DNA of 64,000 bases, from NCBI RefSeq assembly GCF_008711465.1, contig NZ_VXKQ01000010.1, positions 56,589 to 120,588 of the forward strand, read 5' to 3'. The DNA is from Francisella sp. SYW-9. GTDB lineage: Bacteria; Pseudomonadota; Gammaproteobacteria; Francisellales; Francisellaceae. Both the position numbers and the translations under genes were made by a program. This document shows positions 34,870 to 44,046 of the stretch, one piece after another. Positions within the stretch are counted from its first letter, which is position 1; the number at the start of each line of letters is the position of its first letter. The notes beneath the pieces are model-generated. The model made no database searches, had not been told where the DNA came from, and saw nothing but the letters and a program-made list of their open reading frames with translations.

Positions 34870-35463
34870 GTGGCAAAATTATATTTTAGATATTCATCAA
34901 TGGATGCAGGTAAAACCTTAGATCTTTTGAAGGTTGCATATAATTATGAAGATCGAGGAAGAAATGCACTAATTTTAACTTCTGCAGTAGATAAAAGAGC
35001 AGGGCTAAATAAAGTTAAATCTCGTATTGGTATTGACCAAGATGCCTACTCTTTAACAGATCAAGATAATATCTATAGTTTTGTACAAAAATATAATCAA
35101 CAAGAGTCTGTAGATTGTGTATTAATTGATGAGATCCATTTTTTCAAACCAGACCAAGTATGGCAACTTGCAGAAATTGTTGATGATCTAAATATACCAG
35201 TAATTTGTTACGGTTTACGGACTAATTATTTAGGTCAACCTTTTGAAACTGCGGCTTTATTATTAGCAATAGCTGATACTTTAGAAGAGGTCAAAACGAT
35301 TTGTCATTGTGGCAAGAAAGCCAGCTTTAATATGATGGTGCAAAATGGCCAAGCAGTAAAAGAGGGTGATCCTATTGTTGTCGATGATGATTCATTAAAA
35401 GAAACAGATACTAAATATGTTTCAGTATGCCGAAAGCATTGGAAAGAAGGAGTTTATGAGTAA
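34870..35463 (+). CDS. tdk: thymidine kinase
   Basis: A 197-residue type II thymidine kinase, salvaging thymidine to dTMP. The P-loop S-S-M-D-A-G-K-T (9-16), Walker B L-I-D-E-I-H-F-F, and the zinc lasso cysteines (C-H-C-G-K-K, C-R-K-H) are present. G-L-R-T-N-Y-L-G-Q-P-F before the lasso is typical. The start is GTG after GGAAGTAG. It lies 17 bp after the phosphatase; both act on nucleotides, which suggests a salvage pair. Confidence 0.95.
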   Translation: MAKLYFRYSSMDAGKTLDLLKVAYNYEDRGRNALILTSAVDKRAGLNKVKSRIGIDQDAYSLTDQDNIYSFVQKYNQQESVDCVLIDEIHFFKPDQVWQLAEIVDDLNIPVICYGLRTNYLGQPFETAALLLAIADTLEEVKTICHCGKKASFNMMVQNGQAVKEGDPIVVDDDSLKETDTKYVSVCRKHWKEGVYE

Positions 35464-35478
35464 GTAAAAAAATATATA

Positions 35479-37716
35479 TTAATCCATAAGCATTAATATA
35501 TGCTCAGCATTTTTAACACCTAAATTCGCAGCCTTTTTATAGTACATTTTAGCTTTTTCTTTATTATAAGGTATACCATTTTCTTTTTCATCATAATACA
35601 TATTAGCAAGCATATAATCAGCAGGACCGTAGTTTTTACTCGAAGCTTCTTCAAAATAATCCATAGCCTTTTCATAGTCTTTAAGATTATAGTAATAGAC
35701 CCCAGTATAGTAAATAGCATAAACATCACCATCGCTAGCGGCATGTTCAAGCTTATATAATTCCTTATAATCTCCTTTTTGGGCAAATACTTGCATTCTT
35801 TGGATTTTTTCTTTATATGTCAGTTGTATTTGATTTTTATCTTGTTTGCTTTGATCTTGCTGCTCAGTCTGTTTTTGAGGATTTGCAGCTAGTTTTTCCT
35901 GCAGTTGATCTAGGATATTTTCTTGCTCTTGCGGTGTTTCTGATTTATTAACACTTTTATTTAATGACTTATTGATAGATAAATTATTATTGTTTAGATT
36001 AGGTGTTAAAGAAGATTCTTTAGGTTTATTCTGAATTATATTGTTAATTGTATTTTGAATAAGCTCATTTTTATTGTTATAAAAATAATATACTAAGCCT
36101 TCATATTTATTGGTACTGTTATTGTTACCAAAGTCAAATCTTAATGATGATTTGTTGTGTTTAAACTTAGAAAGGTTTATTAGGTTATTAATATAGCTAG
36201 AGTCACTATTTTTTGAGTTAATTATCCAACCATTTTCAATTTCTATGCCTGAAAGACTTTTATAAAATTTCTGTAGCTTTTCTTTATCAGTATTAAATAG
36301 ATTAATATATACTAGCCCATTTAGATTTTTAAGTTTTTGCTTAGGGATAGTTAAGCCAATTTCCCTATTGGTTTTTATCAACTCTTGTATTTCTTTTTTA
36401 TCTTTAGATTTAGGCTGAGCTTTTTTTGCTACGATCTCTTTTTTAGAAGTTTTCTCCTCTAGCTCTTTTTCACGTTGTTCTTTAATCAAAGCTTCTATTT
36501 TTGCCATTTCTTTTTCAGCGCGATCAGCTGTTTTAGTATTAGAGCTGTAAAGTAACTTCTGCCATAGAATTGATGCTCTATGATAGTCTTTATTTTTTGT
36601 AAAAAGTTCTGCTTGCTTAATGATTGCAGGCTCATAACTTTTCGATACGGCTATTGAAAGATATTTGTTTTTTTCTCCAGGCTTATTTTCTTTTATCTTA
36701 TTTGATTGATATGTTAAATAGATTTGGTATAAAAGCTCTGGATCAGATGTTGATATAAACTTAGGATTAGACTCGAGAAACTTTGCTAGTCCAATGATTG
36801 CTTTTTTGTTACCTGATTTATACGATTTTTTGTAATATTCTATAGCTTTTTTATTATTTTTATTTACACCTTGACCATACTTATACAAGATAGCCATTTG
36901 ATAAAACGCTTGTGCAGAGTTAGCTTTTTTATAATATTTATAGGCATTGGAATAATTTTTCTGAGTTCCTAATCCATATTGGTATAAATATCCAAGATAA
37001 TAGTAATCTGAAGATGTAGCTTCATCATCATCTGCTAAGTCTTGCAATATTTCAAAAGCAGCTTCGTAGCCTTTCACATTCTTATTTTTAATATTAGTAA
37101 TAGCTTTAGCATATTCTTGTAAAAATACTTCATGTCTATAGTCAATATACTTATTAACTCCGACAATACAAACACCAACTATAGCTATTCCAATTAAAAT
37201 TCTAATAATTTTTTTCTTTTTTGATACTAATGGTACAGCTTCTTTTTTTGAATCTTCGTTATTATTCTGTCCTTCTAATGCTGATAGTAATTCACTTTTT
37301 TTACTAGGAGGTTCGTTATCTTCACTAGAAATTTCGTCATCAGTCTGGTCTTCAACTATTAGAGTTTCGTTATTTTCATCAGGGGTTTCATGATCGTTTT
37401 GGTCTTCAGCTGTTAGAGTTTCGTTATTTTCATCAGGGGTTTCATGATCATTTTGGTCTTCAACTATTAGAGTTTCGTTATCTCCATCAAAAACTTCATT
37501 ACCATATTGATTCTCAAATACTAAAAGTTCATCATTTTTATTGGAAATTTTATTATCATTTTCATCTTCAGGTATTAGAAGTTTCTTCTTTTTATTAGAA
37601 GCTTTACTTTTATCTTTAGATATTAGAAGCTTGTTTTTTTTATCACTTTTCTTTCCTGGTGCTAACAGCGTACTTCTTTCTTTAGTAGTTTTATTTGAAT
37701 TATCTTGTTCAGACAT
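35479..37716 (-). CDS. membrane-anchored Sel1-repeat protein with acidic N-terminal repeats
   Basis: A 745-residue protein. Residues 1-165 are cytoplasmic, Lys- and then Asp/Glu-rich, with two near-identical 18-residue units. One membrane helix spans about 170-187. Sel1/TPR repeats follow (about 215-330, such as Y-L-G-Y-L-Y-Q-Y-G-L-G and M-A-I-L-Y-K-Y-G-Q-G-V), then a charged coiled-coil segment, a Gln-rich linker (about 595-645) and a second Sel1 group (about 665-745). Sel1 proteins scaffold protein complexes. In Francisella, exported Sel1 proteins have been tied to virulence, but this one is not matched to a named protein. Confidence 0.8.
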   Translation of the reverse strand: MSEQDNSNKTTKERSTLLAPGKKSDKKNKLLISKDKSKASNKKKKLLIPEDENDNKISNKNDELLVFENQYGNEVFDGDNETLIVEDQNDHETPDENNETLTAEDQNDHETPDENNETLIVEDQTDDEISSEDNEPPSKKSELLSALEGQNNNEDSKKEAVPLVSKKKKIIRILIGIAIVGVCIVGVNKYIDYRHEVFLQEYAKAITNIKNKNVKGYEAAFEILQDLADDDEATSSDYYYLGYLYQYGLGTQKNYSNAYKYYKKANSAQAFYQMAILYKYGQGVNKNNKKAIEYYKKSYKSGNKKAIIGLAKFLESNPKFISTSDPELLYQIYLTYQSNKIKENKPGEKNKYLSIAVSKSYEPAIIKQAELFTKNKDYHRASILWQKLLYSSNTKTADRAEKEMAKIEALIKEQREKELEEKTSKKEIVAKKAQPKSKDKKEIQELIKTNREIGLTIPKQKLKNLNGLVYINLFNTDKEKLQKFYKSLSGIEIENGWIINSKNSDSSYINNLINLSKFKHNKSSLRFDFGNNNSTNKYEGLVYYFYNNKNELIQNTINNIIQNKPKESSLTPNLNNNNLSINKSLNKSVNKSETPQEQENILDQLQEKLAANPQKQTEQQDQSKQDKNQIQLTYKEKIQRMQVFAQKGDYKELYKLEHAASDGDVYAIYYTGVYYYNLKDYEKAMDYFEEASSKNYGPADYMLANMYYDEKENGIPYNKEKAKMYYKKAANLGVKNAEHILMLMD
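37348..37479. repeat. 54-bp tandem repeat in Sel1-protein gene
   Basis: Two complete 54-bp units (37348-37401, 37402-37455) differ at three positions, and a third partial unit follows (37456-37479). Each unit encodes 18 residues containing D-H-E-T-P-D-E-N-N-E-T-L. In-frame copy-number change would lengthen or shorten the acidic region without breaking the gene. Confidence 0.9.
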
Positions 37717-37849
37717 CTATTACAGCTTCTAATAAAATATATTACTTAAATTATATAATAGCTTTATCTTATATTTAAGACAATTAGATACTTTCTATAT
37801 ATAAAACTATAATGATTAAATTAAAATTTAGTATAAATATAAACTCTTT

Positions 37850-38719
37850 CTAAGATAGAGTGTTTTCGTTAGTTTCATCCATTAATATTTGCTCTTTTTC
37901 AGCTTGTATAGTCTTGGGATCTTCTAAAGAAATCTTGCCAAAATGTCCAGCTCTAAAATCATGAACGATATTTTTAGCTGCTTGTTTGATATTGAAATTT
38001 GTTTTTATTCCAGAGATATCTTTAATTATCTCTTGGGGATGTTTTTCAAGAAATTCTTTTTCATTTATAAAACTATAACGAGCTAAGAAACTTTGGGTAT
38101 TTTTTTCTTTAAGAAAGTTTAATAAGTAACAGGCTGTAGCTTCATAGTCCATCGCAGTATCTCTGATGGAACCAATACTTGCTATTCTAAAGCCACTAGT
38201 TTCACTTTTAGGGCTAGGAAACATAATACCAGGAGTGTCAAAGATCATAAAACTTTTATTAATATCAATACGCTGCTGAAGTTTTGTTACAGCTGGTTCA
38301 TTACCTGTTTTTGCAACTTTTCTACCCACTAGCTTATTTATCATAGTGGATTTACCAACATTAGGTAGTCCAAAAATAATAGCTCTAATTGGTTTTAGTA
38401 CAGTACCTCTATTAGGACATTTCTTTTGTGCAAGATCTATAATTCTTTTGACAATATTTTTATCTTGTAGAGTATTTACTGCAATAGCATTTCCATGGTA
38501 GTAGTTAAGCCACTCTTTAGTGGTTTTCGGATCTGCAAGATCATTCTTTGAAAGTATCTTTATAATAGGCTTATCACCAACAATTTCTTCTAAAACATGA
38601 TTACTGCTAGAATCAGGAATACGAGCGTCAACTATCTCAATAGCAATATCAATAGAAGGCATTTTCTTGCGAAACTCTTTAGTAGCTTTGTGCATATGCC
38701 CAGGAAACCAATGTAACAT
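37850..38719 (-). CDS. ribosome biogenesis GTPase YlqF/RbgA-type
   Basis: A 289-residue circularly permuted GTPase. The G4 motif comes first (S-K-N-D-L-A-D, about 58), followed by G1 (G-L-P-N-V-G-K-S-T-M, about 114-123) and G3 (D-T-P-G-I, about 156). The N-terminus W-F-P-G-H-M-x-K-A and C-terminal F-R-A-G-H-F-G-K-I-S-L-E match YlqF/RbgA, which assembles the 50S subunit in Firmicutes. In a gammaproteobacterium the exact role is inferred. It is transcribed divergently from nagA, with 62 bp between. Confidence 0.9.
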   Translation of the reverse strand: MLHWFPGHMHKATKEFRKKMPSIDIAIEIVDARIPDSSSNHVLEEIVGDKPIIKILSKNDLADPKTTKEWLNYYHGNAIAVNTLQDKNIVKRIIDLAQKKCPNRGTVLKPIRAIIFGLPNVGKSTMINKLVGRKVAKTGNEPAVTKLQQRIDINKSFMIFDTPGIMFPSPKSETSGFRIASIGSIRDTAMDYEATACYLLNFLKEKNTQSFLARYSFINEKEFLEKHPQEIIKDISGIKTNFNIKQAAKNIVHDFRAGHFGKISLEDPKTIQAEKEQILMDETNENTLS

Positions 38720-38781
38720 TGTAGATAAAAATAATAAATTTAGTTAATATAAAGCAAGATTTTACCTATTAGGGCTTTTAT

Positions 38782-39915
38782 ATGCAAAGCTATATTTTAA
38801 AAGATGCAAAAATTTATACTGAAACAGGTTTTGAAAATAAAGATATAGTAGTTGAAAATAACCTTATCAAAGCTATAGTTGATCAAGCAAAAGCAAAGGA
38901 TTTTAATCTTCCTATAATTAGCTTAGATTCGAATGACTATGTTATACCTGGATTTATTGATATTCATATTCATGGTTCAAAAGGTGCTGATGTTATGGAT
39001 GGCGATATTGATGCTCTTGAAGTGATTTCAAAATCAATCTATAAACAAGGGGTCACAAGTTATCTAGCAACAACTATGACAGCCCCAAATGAGCAAATCC
39101 TTAGATCTATGAGTGCTATTAAATTATATAATTCTCAATCTTATAGTGAGAGTGCTAAAATAGTTGGTGTTCATTTGGAAGGACCTTTTATATCTTCGGG
39201 AAAGATAGGTGCTCAAAATCCAAATTATCTTCAAGATGCCGATATTGATAAGTTAGCAAATTGGCATAATACTTGTGATAGTCTAATAAAAAAAATAACT
39301 ATAGCTCCAGAAATAAAAAATGCTGATAAGATAATAGAGTTTTGCAATCATCAAAATATAGTAAGCTCAATAGGACACACTAATTGTACAATGGCACAAG
39401 CTCTCCAGGCAATAGATCGAGGATGTAGTCATGCTACTCACTTATTTAATGCTATGAGTCCAATTGAACATCGTAACCCAGGAGCAGCTGCAGCTTTATT
39501 AATGTCGAAGAAAGTTTTAGCTGAATTGATTGTTGATGGTATACACTTACATCCTGATATGGTTAAATTTACTTATGATATAAAAGGTTCAGATAATATT
39601 GCTCTTATTACAGATGCTATGTCAGCTCAAAATGCTGGAGAGGGTGTTTTTGAACTTGGTGGACAGAAAGTAATAGTGAAAGATGGGCAAGCGAGACTAG
39701 AGAATGGCGTGCTTGCAGGTAGTGTTTTAACAATGAATAAAGCTTTAGAGAATATTATTAGGTTTGCAAATTGTAGCTTACATAATGCTGTTAAAATGAC
39801 TAGTACAAATCAGGCAAAATCTTTAGGTTTGAAGAAAGGTCAAATTAAAGTAGGCTTTGATGCAGAATTCGTTGTTTTGGATAAAAACTATCAAGTTAAA
39901 CAAGTTATTGGTTAA
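38782..39915 (+). CDS. nagA: N-acetylglucosamine-6-phosphate deacetylase
   Basis: A 377-residue amidohydrolase that converts GlcNAc-6-P to glucosamine-6-P and acetate in amino-sugar recycling. Metal ligands are in H-I-H-G (about 62-65), the motif H-L-E-G-P-F-I-S (about 133-140) and G-H-T-N-C (about 198). H-L-F-N-A-M-S-P and L-I-T-D-A-M (catalytic Asp) are also typical. Length matches E. coli NagA (382). A G-rich site precedes the ATG; the nagB and transporter genes are not adjacent here. Confidence 0.95.
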   Translation: MQSYILKDAKIYTETGFENKDIVVENNLIKAIVDQAKAKDFNLPIISLDSNDYVIPGFIDIHIHGSKGADVMDGDIDALEVISKSIYKQGVTSYLATTMTAPNEQILRSMSAIKLYNSQSYSESAKIVGVHLEGPFISSGKIGAQNPNYLQDADIDKLANWHNTCDSLIKKITIAPEIKNADKIIEFCNHQNIVSSIGHTNCTMAQALQAIDRGCSHATHLFNAMSPIEHRNPGAAAALLMSKKVLAELIVDGIHLHPDMVKFTYDIKGSDNIALITDAMSAQNAGEGVFELGGQKVIVKDGQARLENGVLAGSVLTMNKALENIIRFANCSLHNAVKMTSTNQAKSLGLKKGQIKVGFDAEFVVLDKNYQVKQVIG

Positions 39916-39918
39916 GAG

Positions 39919-40554
39919 ATGAATTTTTTAGTATTAGATACATCAAGTAGATATTGTTCAGTTGCTTTATCAGTAGATGGTGAAGTTTTCGACGACACAA
40001 GAGAAATACCTCGCCAACATAATAAATATCTTTTAGAAATGATTAAAGGTGTTTTTGGAAAAGCCAATATTGATAAAAAAGCATTAGATTTTATTGCTTA
40101 TGGTATTGGTCCAGGTAGCTTTGTTGGGGTTAGGCTAGCAGCAGCTGTATGTCAAGGTTTTGCAGTTGGTCTAGATATTCCTATTGTTGGTTTTTCAAGT
40201 ATGTTTGCTATTGCAAAAAGCACAAAAACTAATTCAGAAAATGTAGCAGTTATTCTAGATGCTAGAATGGGAGATTTTTACTTAGGGTTATATAATACAG
40301 CTAATAATGAAATAATCTCTGAAAGTGTTTATAAAGTAGAAGAGCACTCGAAAGATCTTTACCTAGAATATGATCTTATTGGTGATAGTATTTCTGAATT
40401 AGATATTCAAAATGATGATTTTCAACTAGATGTTGGTAATGTTATTGAATATGTTTCTAGCTTATACACTAAGCAAAAAGCTCAACAAACTCTAACACAA
40501 GAAGTGTTTCCTGTATATCTTAGAGGAACATCTCATTGGAAAACTAAGGAGTAG
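39919..40554 (+). CDS. tsaB: tRNA threonylcarbamoyl-adenosine biosynthesis protein TsaB
   Basis: A 211-residue paralogue of TsaD that helps make t6A37 in ANN-decoding tRNAs. The opening F-L-V-L-D-T-S-S-R-Y-C-S-V-A-L and H-N-K-Y-L-L then G-I-G-P-G-S-F-V-G-V-R-L-A-A-A are diagnostic. E. coli TsaB is 231. It starts 3 bp after nagA and ends 2 bp before the next gene, so it is part of a four-gene rightward operon (nagA-tsaB-amidotransferase-aminotransferase). Confidence 0.94.
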   Translation: MNFLVLDTSSRYCSVALSVDGEVFDDTREIPRQHNKYLLEMIKGVFGKANIDKKALDFIAYGIGPGSFVGVRLAAAVCQGFAVGLDIPIVGFSSMFAIAKSTKTNSENVAVILDARMGDFYLGLYNTANNEIISESVYKVEEHSKDLYLEYDLIGDSISELDIQNDDFQLDVGNVIEYVSSLYTKQKAQQTLTQEVFPVYLRGTSHWKTKE

Positions 40555-40556
40555 TT

Positions 40557-41363
40557 ATGTGTAGATGGATTATGTATCACGGTGATAAAATAAAAATGAG
40601 TGATCTTTTAGTAGATCCAGAAAATTCTTTAATGCATCAAAGTATACATTCCTCCCAAGGAGCAGTTCCAGTTAATGGTGATGGCTTTGGAATTGGTTGG
40701 TATACAAACTTACATAAAGAACCTGGTATATACAGAGATCCATTACCAGCTTGGAATAATGAAAATTTAATATCCTTAGCAAAACATATAAAAAGTAAAA
40801 ACTTTATGGCTCATGTTAGAGCTAGCACTATCGCACCTACTTCACGTCTAAATTGTCATCCTTTTAGATTTGGTAGACATATGTTTTTGCATAATGGTTC
40901 AATAGGAAATTTTGACGATATTCGCCAAGAAATTGAGCAGTTGATTAAACCACAGTATTTTAAATCTAGATTTGGTTCGACAGATTCAGAAGCATTATTT
41001 TTGCTAGCATTATCAAATGAGTTAGAAAATAATCCTAAAAAAGCTATAGTTAAATCTATAGACCAAATTCAGAAAATTCAAGCAAAGAATGGTTTAGAAG
41101 AAAAAATAAAAGCAAGTATTGCATATTCAAATGGAGAAACTTCTTGTTCGCTAAAAATCTCTACCATTGGAGATAAGCCATCGTTATACTATATAAGCTA
41201 TAATGACATCATAGATACTCTTGTTATAAAGAAAAAAAGCAAGAAAAAGGATGGTTTTGTAGTACTATCAGAGCCTTTAGTAGATTCTGATTTATATACT
41301 TATATAGATAATTACACATGTATTGAAATTAAAGAAAATAAATTTAAAGTAGAAAAGTTATAA
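40557..41363 (+). CDS. class II glutamine amidotransferase (YafJ-like)
   Basis: A 268-residue protein with the N-terminal nucleophile C2 (M-C-R-W) expected for an Ntn-type glutaminase. G-D-G-F-G-I-G-W-Y (about 41-49) and H-V-R-A-S-T-I-A-P and N-C-H-P-F are conserved. The F-L-H-N-G-S-I-G motif lies near 111. The YafJ/DUF4-like group is a stand-alone amidotransferase whose acceptor substrate is unknown. It begins 2 bp after tsaB with AAGGAG upstream. Confidence 0.88.
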   Translation: MCRWIMYHGDKIKMSDLLVDPENSLMHQSIHSSQGAVPVNGDGFGIGWYTNLHKEPGIYRDPLPAWNNENLISLAKHIKSKNFMAHVRASTIAPTSRLNCHPFRFGRHMFLHNGSIGNFDDIRQEIEQLIKPQYFKSRFGSTDSEALFLLALSNELENNPKKAIVKSIDQIQKIQAKNGLEEKIKASIAYSNGETSCSLKISTIGDKPSLYYISYNDIIDTLVIKKKSKKKDGFVVLSEPLVDSDLYTYIDNYTCIEIKENKFKVEKL

Positions 41364-41372
41364 GGAATAAAA

Positions 41373-42563
41373 ATGGCATCGCTAAATACTAAGATTCAGA
41401 ATGTTTCTGTTTCACCAACTAATGCAATGGCAGCGTTAGCAAAGCAAATTAAAGATGATGGCAATGATGTTGTATCTCTTGCTATTGGAGAGCCTGGTTT
41501 TAATACGCCAGATGTTGTTAAACAAGCAGGTATTGAAGCTATTAATAAAAATATTACAAAATATACTAACGTTGATGGTTTGAAAGAATTAAGAGAAGCA
41601 GTAGTAGCTCGTTATAAAAGAGAATATGAAGTTGACTTTGCAGCTGACCAAGTATGTATAACATCTGGGGCTAAACATAGTTTACATAATATTTTTAACT
41701 GTATATTAGAAGAGGGAGATGAGGCTATCTTTTTTGCGCCATATTGGGTATCTTATCCTGATATGATTGCTTTAACAGGTGCCAAACCTGTAGCTGTTGA
41801 GACTAAATTTGAAAATAACTTTGAAATAGATGTGGCTGATCTTGAAAAGCATATTACAGAGAAAACTAAGGCTGTAATAATTAATTCGCCAAATAATCCA
41901 ACGGGTCTAATTTATTCAAAAAAATGTATTGAAGAACTTGCTAATCTTCTAAGAAAATATCCAAATATTTGGATTATTGGTGATGATATATATGATCAAT
42001 TATTTTTTAAAGATAGAATTACACTAATTACAGAAGTTGCTCCAGATTTAGCAGATAGATATGTGATTGCTAGTGGAGTATCAAAGAACTTTGCAATGAC
42101 TGGTTGGAGAGTTGGTTTTACAATTGCTCCTAAGTTTTTAAATGATGCTATGAAAAAATTCCAATCACAATCTGCTACTTGTGCTTGTTCTATATCTCAA
42201 TATGCTGCCATAACAGCATTAAATATGCCAGCTAAAGATCTACTTTATTTTGCTGAGTCATATCAAGAAAAAGAGCAGTTTGTTACAAAGTGTCTAAAAA
42301 ATATGCCTCATATAGATGTTAAAAGTGCTGATGGTACTTTTTATTTGTTCCCTGATTTACGTAAGTTAATTGAACATACTAATTTTAAAGATGATGCTGA
42401 GCTTTGTAGTGCATTATTAAAAGAAGAATATGTAGCAATGATGCCAGGAGTTGCTTTTGGTTTAGCAGGTTTTGCTAGAATTAGCTGTGCAAATGAAATG
42501 TCTGAATTAGAAAAAGCTATGGATAGGCTAGCTAAATTTGTAGCTAGACATGTTTCTAAATAA
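41373..42563 (+). CDS. aspartate aminotransferase family protein
   Basis: A 396-residue PLP-dependent class I aminotransferase. G-E-P-G-F-N-T-P-D (about 39-47), S-P-N-N-P-T-G (about 168-174), and the lysine-bearing S-G-V-S-K-N-F-A-M-T-G-W-R-V-G (about 230-244, Lys forms the Schiff base) are in place. The length and sequence type suggest an aspartate/aromatic aminotransferase of the I-gamma/Ib class rather than E. coli AspC. Substrate range is not determined. Confidence 0.92.
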   Translation: MASLNTKIQNVSVSPTNAMAALAKQIKDDGNDVVSLAIGEPGFNTPDVVKQAGIEAINKNITKYTNVDGLKELREAVVARYKREYEVDFAADQVCITSGAKHSLHNIFNCILEEGDEAIFFAPYWVSYPDMIALTGAKPVAVETKFENNFEIDVADLEKHITEKTKAVIINSPNNPTGLIYSKKCIEELANLLRKYPNIWIIGDDIYDQLFFKDRITLITEVAPDLADRYVIASGVSKNFAMTGWRVGFTIAPKFLNDAMKKFQSQSATCACSISQYAAITALNMPAKDLLYFAESYQEKEQFVTKCLKNMPHIDVKSADGTFYLFPDLRKLIEHTNFKDDAELCSALLKEEYVAMMPGVAFGLAGFARISCANEMSELEKAMDRLAKFVARHVSK

Positions 42564-42675
42564 TTTTAATTCTAAATAATAATTCTTTATCTTGATTCAA
42601 TTTTTGTAAATAGTTTCGACACGTTGAGTAATTGCTGTTAAAATCATATTTATTATTGCTCTGTAGAGTTTTTAT

Positions 42676-43569
42676 ATGAAAAAATGTGGTTATATCTCAA
42701 TAATTGGTAGACCTAATGTTGGTAAATCTACTTTATTAAACAATATCCTTAAATATAAGGTTAGTATTACTTCGCGAAAGCCTCAAACTACAAGACATCA
42801 GATTACAGGTGTGAAGACTCTTGGAGATACTCAGTTTATATATGTAGATACGCCGGGTATTCATACTAAAGAACCCAAAGCTATTAATAAATTTATGAAT
42901 AAAGCAGCAACAACAATGGTAAAAGATGTTGATGTGATTTTATTTGTAGTTGAGATGGGTAAGTGGACTGAGCTTGAAGATAATATTGTTGAGAAATTGA
43001 AATATTCAGAAATACCTATATTTCTAGTGGTTAATAAGGTTGATAAGAAAAAATCTCTTGAAGCATCAATGTTTATTGAGTCAATCAAAGAGAAATTAAG
43101 CTTTTATGATGTGATTTATGTTTCAGCTAAACAGGGACATAACGTTAATGAACTAGAATCAAGAATTGAAAAGTTGTTACCTGAATCAGAATATTTCTTT
43201 TATGAAGATGACCAAGTTACAGATAGAAGTATTAAGTTCTTGGTTTCAGAGATTATTCGTGAAAAGATTATGCGTACTATAGGTAATGAAGTACCGTATC
43301 AAATAGCTGTTGAAATTGATAGTTATAAAGTTGATCAAGAGAAAAGCATAGTTGATATATACGCAAGTATTTTGGTTGAGAGAGATAGTCAAAAAGGTAT
43401 AGTTATCGGAGCTAAAGGAATTAAACTTAAAAAGATTGGTACAGATTCACGTATAGATATTGAACGTTTAGTCGATATGAAAGTAAATCTTAAAACTCAT
43501 GTAAAAGTTAAAAGTGGCTGGTCTGATGATGATAGAGCACTTAAGTCTCTTGGTTATGATCTAATGTAA
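42676..43569 (+). CDS. era: GTPase Era
   Basis: A 297-residue essential GTPase that binds 16S rRNA in 30S maturation. The G1 motif is G-R-P-N-V-G-K-S (10-17), G3 is D-T-P-G-I-H (about 59-64), and G4 is N-K-V-D-K (about 121). The C-terminal KH domain has V-I-G-A-K-G-I-K-L-K-K-I-G (about 250-262), the G-x-x-G loop. Length equals E. coli Era (301). It is followed by a small membrane protein gene 5 bp away. Confidence 0.97.
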   Translation: MKKCGYISIIGRPNVGKSTLLNNILKYKVSITSRKPQTTRHQITGVKTLGDTQFIYVDTPGIHTKEPKAINKFMNKAATTMVKDVDVILFVVEMGKWTELEDNIVEKLKYSEIPIFLVVNKVDKKKSLEASMFIESIKEKLSFYDVIYVSAKQGHNVNELESRIEKLLPESEYFFYEDDQVTDRSIKFLVSEIIREKIMRTIGNEVPYQIAVEIDSYKVDQEKSIVDIYASILVERDSQKGIVIGAKGIKLKKIGTDSRIDIERLVDMKVNLKTHVKVKSGWSDDDRALKSLGYDLM

Positions 43570-43574
43570 GAAAT

Positions 43575-43991
43575 ATGCAAAAACTTGCTGTTAATAAATC
43601 ACGTAAATATCGTACTATACTTTATGGCTGTCTGATATTTTTGACTAGTGGTATTGTTATAGTTTATTTTAATGAAAGTAATATCAAATATTTGGGGTTT
43701 TTGCTGATTTTAGCATCAATATACTTTGAGTTTAGAAATAATCAACAATCTATAAATGCTATAGTTTTACCAGAAGTTGATGATAATTGTCTAAAAGTTG
43801 TTGTTGATGGTGAATTAAGCGATTTTTGGTTAGTTAAAAAATATATAGTAATAAATGGCTGGATATATCTATATATTACTCAACAAGGTTCAAATAATAA
43901 GCTAAAACTATGGCTACATAAGTCAAATTTCGATAATCAAAATAATATTAGAGATTTAGCAAGGTATCTTTTATTCACACAAAATAATTAA
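43575..43991 (+). CDS. small two-helix membrane protein, YgfX-like
   Basis: A 138-residue protein with two close membrane helices (about residues 15-31 and 37-48) followed by a soluble strand-rich domain. The ending L-K-L-W-L-H-K-S-N, then R-D-L-A-R-Y-L-L matches the shape of YgfX/CptA inner-membrane proteins, where a V-L-W-R-D-S strand and an R-x-L-R-R-x-L helix close the chain. In E. coli YgfX pairs with SdhE (YgfY), but here the SdhE gene is 10 kb away. Family assignment is tentative. Confidence 0.45.
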   Translation: MQKLAVNKSRKYRTILYGCLIFLTSGIVIVYFNESNIKYLGFLLILASIYFEFRNNQQSINAIVLPEVDDNCLKVVVDGELSDFWLVKKYIVINGWIYLYITQQGSNNKLKLWLHKSNFDNQNNIRDLARYLLFTQNN

Positions 43992-44046
43992 TCTTTATTG
44001 AGGTATTGTGTATACTCTAGATTAAGATTTTTCATCAGATATTATA

